From: Halicephalobus mephisto
Lineage: Eukaryota > Nematoda > Chromadorea > Rhabditida > Panagrolaimidae
Assembly (NCBI GenBank): GCA_009193035.1
Contig: SWDT01000686.1
Span: 1-64,000 of the forward strand
DNA: 64,000 nt
Reading direction: 5' to 3'
The first letter of the stretch is position 1. Every line of letters starts with the position of its first letter. The notes below the pieces were generated by a model. It had not been told where the DNA came from. It did no database searches and saw only the letters and a list, made by a program, of their open reading frames with translations. Positions 57,185 to 64,000 of the stretch are shown piece by piece. The position numbers were made by a program, and so were the translations under genes.

Positions 57185-57633
57185 TATTACCGAAAGGCTG
57201 GTCGGCTTCCGAAGTGTACCCTTGTTCCTTTTCTCGGGAATTGGAAATTGAAAACTTTTTCTTCTGCTTCTGGTTTCAGCAGTCATTCTTGGGCGTCCCT
57301 GTTAATGGGTCAGGAGCGGGAAGAAATCTTTTTCTGGATCCTGCCGACAATACCGAGAGCGGATTGCGGTCGCTCGATCGACTTTCTCCCAGAAATCATT
57401 GCAACGCCGGATTCTATGTTCTTGTCAGATCCTACCTTTCCGAGTTGCAATTCATAAAAGACCCACAGAAACATTAGGTTCGCAAGAAAAAAAGATGCGC
57501 GAAAGGATTCGGATTCATCACGATTTATGTTCAGGCTATGACGGTAATTAATCATCAAGTTGAAAATGTCATTTTCATCTATTTCGTGAGTTTTGACAGG
57601 TAGCGAAAACAAGACAGAATTTAAAAGTGACAA
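57185..57633. other. Spacer with overlapping open frames on both strands
   Basis: Complex, comparatively GC-rich DNA between the CHK-like gene and the PAN-domain gene. A minus frame is open at 57633-57310 (contains FLANLMFLWVFYELQLG, a possible membrane segment), and plus frames are open at 57214-57477. None has a supported start, splice pattern or homologue. The minus frame upstream of 57184 is also open to an ATG at 57286, which would extend the PAN-domain protein by 34 residues ahead of its signal peptide; I prefer the ATG at 57184. Confidence 0.4.
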
Positions 57634-60600
57634 TTATGTTTCGAATTTTCGGATTTGAAATGTCATCAAGGTGTCTTCGAAGAAACACTTTGTACGATCA
57701 ATTAACTCAAGTCTTAAGGATTCCCGGTTTTCTGCAGCTCCAACAACAGCAGGCATATGGTAGTACACTGGAACTCCGAACCCTAGGAACATGGCTACGT
57801 ATCCCATGGATGCATCGTAAGCTTCTTCTAAGTTTTCGAGCGTGAAGGGGGGGTTTTCGTTCATCAATTTGGAAACAACATTGAAGTATCTTTGTAGAAG
57901 TCTTTTGGTGTTCTTACGACGGTAATCAGCTGAAGTGTTGATCGCTAGAAGTCGTCCTATGTCCTGTCCTGGGTTTCCTGAAGATCATAGATTAATTATC
58001 AATGATAACTGCTCTGTATTGTCAAAATTGACGACCAAAATTCGGGGGCGAGATTTGAATTTTTCATGTTAAGACAACATTAACCGATTTTTTCTGTTTT
58101 AAAACGCTGTCTTAATTGATTAAAATTGACACTTGAATTCTCCGAATCAAAACATGACCTATGAATTGTATTTTAACAAGGAAAATTCCGAATTTCAACA
58201 TTGAATTTTGATTGTTAACTTTGAAGTTGAAGTTCGAAATTAAAGTTGACAGAATTCGATGTCGAAATTCGAATTTTGATTGTTAACTTTGGTAATAAGG
58301 AAAATGGAGCTTAGTTTTCTCACCTGAATTTGCACTTTGCCAGTCGATGATGGCCACTAATTTGTCTTTATTCGACTGACCGAAGAGAATGTTTGCCGAC
58401 CAGAGATCAGAATGGGCGATTGTAGCTGGCAATCCTTAAAACATAATAGTATTATAGAAATCAAAAATGAATAGCATTGAAAATGGTTCTGACGAAAAGT
58501 TGATAATTTTCAAAACATTTAATTTCGGATATTTTCAAATCTTCATTCAATGCTAAAAGTTTTTCAAGATTCTAGAAAATTTCAGAAATTTCCTCAAGAA
58601 TCTGGAAGATTTGAAAAAATTGAATTTCTGACGAAAAGTGACTACTGCCAAATTCGAATTTTTGGCGAAAAGTGACTACTGCCAAATTCGAATTTTTGGC
58701 GAAAAGTGACTACTGCCAAATCCGAATTTTTGGCGAAATGTGACTACTGTCATTTGTAATTTTGATATTGTAAAAATAATTTTTTAAATTTTTTACGATT
58801 TTTTTGAAAATTTGAAAAATTAGATAAAAATAGAAAAATAGAGCGAGTCAATTTTTTACCTACTTTTCGGATTAACTATTTTTGTCACTGTCACAAATCT
58901 TTTGACTTTTGTGCAGGAAAATCTTAAAATTCGATGAAAATTTAATATAATAGAAAATTAAAAATAAATTTATTTCCGAAATTACCTTACTACAAGAATT
59001 ATAAAAATCCTAAAATTTAGATAAAAAATGTCATTTTTTCCTTTTTTCAAATCTTTTCTTCTTTTGCGCGGGAATTTAAAAATTCGAAAATTATTGCGAA
59101 ATTTCAGGAATTTTTAAAATAAAAATAAAGCAAAAAAACGCGAGTCGATTTTCTCAAACTTGCCAGATTTACCACTTTTATAACTTTCTCTTTTTGCGCG
59201 GGAATTTGAAAATTCGAAAATTATTGCGAAATTTCAGAAATTTTAAATATTTTTAATAATTTGAAATTAAAATTTTTAGGATTGTTAAAAAACGCGAGTC
59301 GATTTTCTCAAACTTGCCAGATTTACTACTTTTTCCACTTTTATAATTTTCTCTCTCTTTTTGCGCGGGAATTTAAAAATTCGAAAATTATTGTAAAAAT
59401 AAAAATAGTTGCCAAATTCAAAAAATATTAAAAAATTAAAAATAAACTTTTTAATCAAATTATTTCGAAATGAATTTTTACAAGTTTTTAGAAAATTCTA
59501 AAATTTAGATAAAAAAATAAAAAATGTCAGATTTGTCATTTAAAATTTTTTTTACAGAAATTAAAAAAAAAATTTTTTTTAATTTATATTGTAAAATTTA
59601 AAATATTTAAAATTTACCGAATTTAGAATCGGCGTAGTAAGCATAAGAAACAACTTTCGAAGTGAAAAGTTTTTCCATTTTGTCCATCAAAGGATCAAAT
59701 ATATCCGGATTAATCTCCCTCAGCTGATTCGAGATGGCTTTCATTTCTTCCGTGAATTCGTTCATGTTTGGTTTTTCAGGATTTGTCTTGATGAAATGGT
59801 CGTTGTTCCAGGATATAACATGAATTTTGGCCAATTCGTCGATGACAGCTTCGATTTGGGCGTTGTTGAATCCAGGCAAGAGCTTCAAAGTTGTGCCATC
59901 TTCGCTGAGATCATCCATGATAATTATTCCGTTTTTATGATTTCGACTAAATTCATTTCCAAAATAAATTTTTGGAATTTTTAAAAAAATTTTTTGTTTT
60001 TTTGATTCTTCTAAAAGAAATTTATAAGTTCTTATTTCGTTACTGTGACAGTACTCCAGGTACTCAACGGCCCCCTCGGCTCTTTCGTCGTCGTTTTTGC
60101 CCAATTTCTGGACTCCAGGAACTTTCAAAATTATACTTTTAGGTTCGATGTTTTCCTTTTTCCATTTAAATAAAATTTTGATGATTTTCGAAAAAAAAGC
60201 AGATCCATGTGTGATATCCTAAAAATTAATCAAAATCACAAAAATTATAAAAATTAATTAAAATTGTAAATTTGAAATTACTATAAGAACCTAGGATAGT
60301 GACTGAAAAGAGGATTTCCTGCTACAGTCAGTCACTATTGAGATTGGTGAATTCAGTATAACATGAAGATCAATGTACTTTTAGAATATTTTTTTGAATA
60401 TCTAGTGGTCCGTAGTTGAATGTAAAAAAGAGATTCTAGGTCTTCAATTTTGTTTAATTTATTTCTATATTTCTATACTTCTATATTTCTATATTTCTAT
60501 ATTTCTATATTTCTATATTTCTATATTTCTATATTTCTATATTTCTATACTTATATATTTCTATATTTCTATATTTCTATATTTCTATACTTATATATTT

Positions 60601-61032
60601 CTATATTTCTATATTTCTATATTTCTATACTTATATATTTCTATATTTCTATATTTCTATATTTCTATATTTCTATACTTATATATTTCTATATTTCTAC
60701 ACTTATATATTTCTAGACTTTTATAATTAATTTTGTATTTTATATAACTTTATCCATATGTTGTCTAAAACCACTATGATCAACTTGAACCTACTTTTTC
60801 TCAAGAACTTAACAGATCCAATTACTGTATTTTAAGTAATTTTTAAAATTTAAAAATACCTAAATTTTGCATAAACAATACAAAATTATATATGGTGAAT
60901 TTGAACACTAACCTTGGGTTCAAAGCTGTCCAGAAAATCGACAGAACAGTTTTTGAATCGTTCATCTGCTGATTTTAGTTTTTCAAGGACGAAATCCACT
61001 GTGAAAAAAGTGTCCAAAATTCGATTTTCCAT
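57634..61032 (-). CDS. CHK kinase-like protein (ecdysteroid/choline kinase-like, DUF1679 type)
   Basis: Small-molecule kinase-like protein of 391 residues from a family greatly expanded in nematodes and insects. Exons: 61032-60913, 60218-59618, 58434-58324, 57977-57634; all phases agree. N-lobe: DITHGSAFFSKI (glycine-loop equivalent), the nucleotide-binding lysine in IILKVPG (about residue 72), and IIIMDDLSEDG (hinge). C-lobe: AHSDLWSANILF (about 247-258), the Brenner-type catalytic loop, with Ser in place of the usual Gly of HGDLW, then IIDWQSANSG (Asp about 271, metal binding) and NPGQDIGRLL. The catalytic Asp and metal-binding residues are kept, so activity is plausible. Substrate unknown. 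Intron 1 contains a long (TATATTTC)n array and intron 2 several dispersed repeats. Confidence 0.9.
58620..58752. repeat. 36-bp tandem repeat in CHK intron
   Basis: Four units of GAATTTTTGGCGAAAAGTGA followed by CTACTGCCAAATTC; the first and last are diverged. Confidence 0.9.
58840..59405. repeat. Three or four diverged copies of the GAGTC/CCAGATTT repeat
   Basis: Copies at about 58840-59090, 59135-59240 and 59290-59400 share GCGAGTCGATTTTCTCAAAC, TTGCCAGATTTACCACTTTT and TTTGCGCGGGAATTTGAAAA followed by TTCGAAAATTATTG. They are in the same orientation as the copies at 45420 and 54050. Confidence 0.8.
60446..60725. repeat. Microsatellite (TATATTTC)n
   Basis: About 270 bp of an 8-bp repeat with periodic TATACTTA variants every 40-60 bp, showing a higher-order repeat. 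The open frame across it is an artefact. Confidence 0.95.
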
Positions 61033-61189
61033 AGTTACAGTACACAATATCTAAATTACAAATAATTAATTTTTAAAAATTTTCAATTTTAAAATTAACA
61101 TAAAAATCGGAAAAATAAGAAATGAGAAAAATTATTTTCGGAAAAAGTATAGCATGAGACTGAGGTCCTTATTTTATATGGTTATCTTA

Positions 61190-61925
61190 TCAGCAGACAT
61201 ATGAACTCCGATCATCAAAACAAGTTCCTTCTTTAGGGTGTAGCTGGGGTCTGATTAGGGTCTGATTAGGTCAGATAGTCAGAGACTACAATATCAGTTC
61301 TCCAAAGTGCCAACAAGACATCTAAAATTTAAATTTTCTATCCATAAGTTACTGTAGTATCATCAAGACCTTGTTGCTTTAAGTTGTAAAATCTTTAACT
61401 TAAAATATCATTAGAAGATAAGTAATAAAGAGGAACAGATTTTCTGGATCTGCTAAGACGTGAGATTTACTGCTTTGTTATTTTATATCTTTGTATCTTT
61501 GTATTTTTACAGTATTATTTTAATAATATCCTCATATGAACTCCGATCATCAAAACAAGTTCCTTCTTTAGGGTGTAGCTGGGGTCTAGTTGGGGTCTGA
61601 TTAGGTCAGGTAGTCAGAAACTACAATATCAGTTTTCTAAAATATCAAAAACACATATAAAATTTGAAATTTCTATCCATAAGTTACTATATGTATCATC
61701 AAGATTTTATAAAATTAAATTTAAAACTTTGTATATCAAAAATAACATCAGAAGTCATTGTGGAAGAATATGAAAAATATTATTTTTTAAAAATAAACTA
61801 CAAGATTTATATTTTTATTTTATCTTTGTATTTTTATAATATTATTTTATCAACATCCCATATGAAATTTGATCATCGAAATATCCACTTCTGGTGTCTG
61901 ATTGGTTCAACTAATCAGAAACTAC
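61190..61925. repeat. Tandem repeat, about 335-bp unit, two full copies and a partial one
   Basis: Units begin near 61198, 61534 and 61858 with CATATGAACTCCGATCATCA, then CAAGTTCCTTCTTTAGGGTG, TAGCTGGGGTCT, GATTAGGTCAGRTAGTCAGA and CTATCCATAAGTTACTGTAG. The third is shortened (TATGAAATTTGATCATCGAA). Confidence 0.85.
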
Positions 61926-61929
61926 AATA

Positions 61930-62229
61930 CAGTCGACTCTCGATATAACGTAATCCAAGGAACCAAACAAAAATTATTTTAAATCGATGATTAATTTATA
62001 TTATTTTAAAAAAAAATTACTTTAAATTGATGGTTAATTTAAATAATTTTAAAAAATTATTTTAAATCGATGATTAATTTACATCATTTTAAAAAAAATT
62101 ACTTTAAATCGAGAATTAATTTAAATAATTTTGAAAAAATTACTTTAAATCGATGATTAATTTATATTATTTTAAAGAAAATTTTGCCGAGATCAGAAAA
62201 AGAAATTACTTTAAATCGAGAGTCGACTG
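61930..62229. mobile_element. Pogo/Tigger-like MITE with TA target duplication
   Basis: 300 bp bounded by the inverted repeat CAGTCGACTCTCGAT (left, continuing ATAACG; right complement continuing TTAAAG) and by TA on both sides. TIRs of this type (CAGT...CTCGATATAACG) are seen in pogo/Tigger group Tc1-mariner elements. The interior is an AT-rich array of TTACTTTAAATCGATGATTA. There is no transposase. Confidence 0.8.
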
Positions 62230-62339
62230 TATTAGTTTCTCAATATGTCAACAACGTACCTAGTTATCTTTAAAAACAAATATCTTTATTTTTGACAAAT
62301 ATTTTATTCAAAAAACACGCAAAAAATTGATTTTTAGTG

Positions 62340-62695
62340 AAATTCTCTATGCTGAAATCTATAAAGAGGTCGACATCAAAGTCAATTCCGCAGATTGCTT
62401 GCAACATTTGAGTAGATAAAGTGATATCAAAGTCAAAGTCAATTCCGCAGGTTGCTCGCAACATTTGAGTAGATAAAGTGATATCGAAGTCACTTCCGCA
62501 GGTTGCTCGCAACATTCGGATGGATAAATCGATATCAAAATCAAAATTAATTCCGCAGGTTGCTCGCAACATTCGGGCAGATAAATCAACATTAAAATCA
62601 AAATTAATTCCGCAGGTTGCTCGCAACATTTGAGTAGATAAATTGATATCTAAGTCAAAGTCACTTCTGCAGGTTGCTCGCAACATTTGACCAGA
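62340..62695. repeat. Minisatellite, 57-66-bp unit (GCAACATT family)
   Basis: Six units of GATATCAAAGTCAAAGTCAA, TTCCGCAGGTTGCTCGCAAC, ATTTGAGTAGATAAA. It is the reverse complement of the array at 29330-29660. The minus-strand frame with repeated MLRATCG is a by-product of the unit length. Confidence 0.88.
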
Positions 62696-62807
62696 CTGAC
62701 TTATTTAATTGTTATTGAAAAAATTCAACTTTGATGTCGATCTTTTTTATAAAATTCGGGATTGATAAAAAATCTTATTTTTCTGTACTGCCTGGATTCT
62801 TTAAAAT

Positions 62808-63000
62808 TTAATTGAATACAAGTTGATAAAAGTATTTTGAGCAGTGTAGAAGACCGGTTCGACACATTTCTGTGGTCCTGACGACGGACATTCTGTCAGC
62901 TCGTTCGAAATTTGATCGAACAAGTTCGTAGTATTGGCCGTCACTGAGAACGACCGAATGAAGCTTCAGACACTTCATCCGGAGGACGTCGATGAATTTA
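62808..63000 (-). CDS. Last exon of an unrecognised gene (partial)
   Basis: Minus-strand exon following the acceptor TTAATTTTAG; it starts in phase 2 and encodes about 63 residues (KFIDVLRMKCLKLHSVVL, YELVRSNFERADRM, MCRTGLLHCSKYF) to a stop. Composition is clearly coding-like compared with the repeats around it. Upstream exons are probably beyond 64000; a possible short piece before a GTGAGT donor near 63877 (frame ending HQLP) would be in phase but is too short to assert. No family recognised. Confidence 0.55.
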
Positions 63001-63254
63001 CTAAAATTAAATTGATTTATATACTGTAGTTTTAAAAATATCAATTGAAAGTCGTTTTAGATTTCGTAACTTCAGAAGTAGGGGATTTAAAAACATCACA
63101 TAGATAAAATTAGAGGATATTTTGAAGCTTCTAACAGTCTACAGTAGTTTAATATTATTTTAAAACAAAACAAATTACAACTACTTTTAAAATTATGAAC
63201 TATACTGTAGTTTTTTGAAGTAGTTCCAAAGATATTTTAAGCTAACAGTGACTT

Positions 63255-63830
63255 TAATACAGTCGAACTTAGGTGTAAGATATCCCCTTGGGACCGGGCA
63301 AAGTGTATGTTATAAGAAAGGATGTATTATAGCGGGGGTATCTGATATCCAAGTTCTATTGTATAGTCAAACTTCGATATAAAGTACCCTTTGGAATCGG
63401 CCAAAGCGTGTTGTAAGAAAAAATATATTACAGAGGGGCTCAATTTGAAGACAGATTAACCAAACTCACTCAGATCATACACTATAATGTGTGATATATT
63501 ATAGTGGAGGTATCTGATATCCAAGTTCTATTGTATAGTCAAACTTGAATATAAAGTACCTCTTGGGATCGGACAAAGCGTATCTTATAAGAAAGGGTAT
63601 ATTATAGCGGGGGTCAATTTGAAGGCAAACTAACCAAACTCACTCACTCAGATCATACGCTATAACGTGAGATATATTATACCGGGGGGTATCTGATATC
63701 CAAGTTCTACTGTATTATATTTTATCTTTTTTTCTTTAAAATAAGTACAAAATACCTAATTCTATATACAGTCAAACTTGGATATAAGATACTCCTTGAG
63801 ACCGGTCAAAGCGTATCTTATAAGAAAGGA
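63255..63830. repeat. Tandem array built from pogo-like terminal sequences
   Basis: Four units start with ATACAGTCGAACTTAGGTGT / GTATAGTCAAACTTCGATAT / TATAGTCAAACTTGAATATA / ATACAGTCAAACTTGGATAT (near 63259, 63361, 63533, 63768), each followed by a KTACCYYTTGGRAYCGG segment and GGATATATTATAGCGGGGGT. The CAGTCAAACTTCGATATAA motif resembles pogo-group TIRs. No coding content. Confidence 0.8.
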
Positions 63831-64000
63831 TATATAGTAGTCTCTAGTAGTTTAGAATCATCTCAGAGAAACTCACAGTGGAAGTTGATGAAGATTACTG
63901 TATACTTTCTACTTTGAAAGTTATGGTAAAAAACATTTTTAAAAAAATGAAATTTTATAATTTTTATTCAAAAAAATCTTTTTTTATCATACTTTCTGAA
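63831..64000. other. Window edge, no gene supported
   Basis: A short complex patch at 63840-63920 (CTCAGAGAAACTCACAGTGG; AGTTGATGAAGATTACTG) precedes an A/T tail. It may contain part of the gene ending at 62808. Confidence 0.3.

Noticed and set aside
60450..60716. Open frame of repeated YFYISIFLYF
   Set aside because: It is the translation of a (TATATTTC)n microsatellite.
45814..61032. Three co-oriented genes as an operon
   Set aside because: Spacings of about 450 bp are larger than the usual 100-bp nematode operon gap, and no clear trans-splice acceptors lie before the downstream start codons.
62270..62686. 138-codon minus-strand frame with MLRATCG repeats
   Set aside because: Same minisatellite family; no splice, start or homology support.
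1..64000. CRISPR arrays, bacterial operons, phage or plasmid genes
   Set aside because: The direct repeats lack the unique spacers of CRISPR, and genes have spliceosomal introns; everything points to nematode nuclear DNA.

Overview
The window is nuclear DNA from a nematode, probably a rhabditid. The evidence is a cluster of serpentine chemoreceptor genes of the Srh/Sri type, two secreted transthyretin-like (TTR) genes, a CHK-type kinase-like gene, very short introns (39-54 nt) ending in TTTTAG or TTTCAG, and acceptor-like sites directly before start codons (TTTCAG-ATG), as expected for spliced-leader trans-splicing. Non-coding DNA is extremely AT-rich and full of tandem and dispersed repeats. 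No prokaryotic features were seen. All gene models below were joined by hand using reading phase and GT/AG (one GC/AG) boundaries.

Layout. 1-9.5 kb (+): three tandem copies of one chemoreceptor gene. The first is cut by the window edge and frameshifted; the other two are intact. Their flanks carry satellite repeats, a solo LTR and a relic of the 3' end of the neighbouring gene. 9.6-12.1 kb (-): ThDP-dependent lyase of the ILVBL/HACL2 family. 13.5-16.7 kb (+): coatomer gamma subunit. 17.8-22.1 kb (+): two TTR-like secreted proteins. 22.7-23.1 kb (-): a 99-residue unrecognised protein. 25.5-28.6 kb (+): class-III PLP enzyme of the ethanolamine-phosphate phospho-lyase family. 28.6-33.4 kb: repeat-rich gap with MITE-like elements. 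33.4-36.0 kb (+): coiled-coil protein. 37.0-42.9 kb (-): NCAM/fasciclin-II type adhesion receptor. 43-45.8 kb: repeats and one doubtful small ORF. 45.8-53.2 kb (-): class II PI3-kinase in 11 exons. 53.7-57.2 kb (-): secreted PAN/apple-domain protein with a TSP1-like tail. 57.6-61.0 kb (-): CHK kinase-like protein. 61-64 kb: repeats, a pogo-like MITE and the last exon of a gene that continues beyond the window.

The genes do not form one pathway. They mix housekeeping (COPI trafficking, phosphoinositide signalling, lipid-related enzymes) with nematode-expanded families (chemoreceptors, TTR, CHK). From 45.8 to 61.0 kb three genes lie head-to-tail on the minus strand about 450 bp apart, which is wide for a nematode operon.

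I found no clearly new biological system. The most distinctive signals are the mosaic chemoreceptor array with its in-frame 39-nt introns, several families of MITE-like and minisatellite repeats shared between loci, a solo LTR with target duplication, a GC-AG intron, a triplicated splice donor in the PI3K gene, and acidic insertions inside Ig and FN3 domains of the adhesion receptor.
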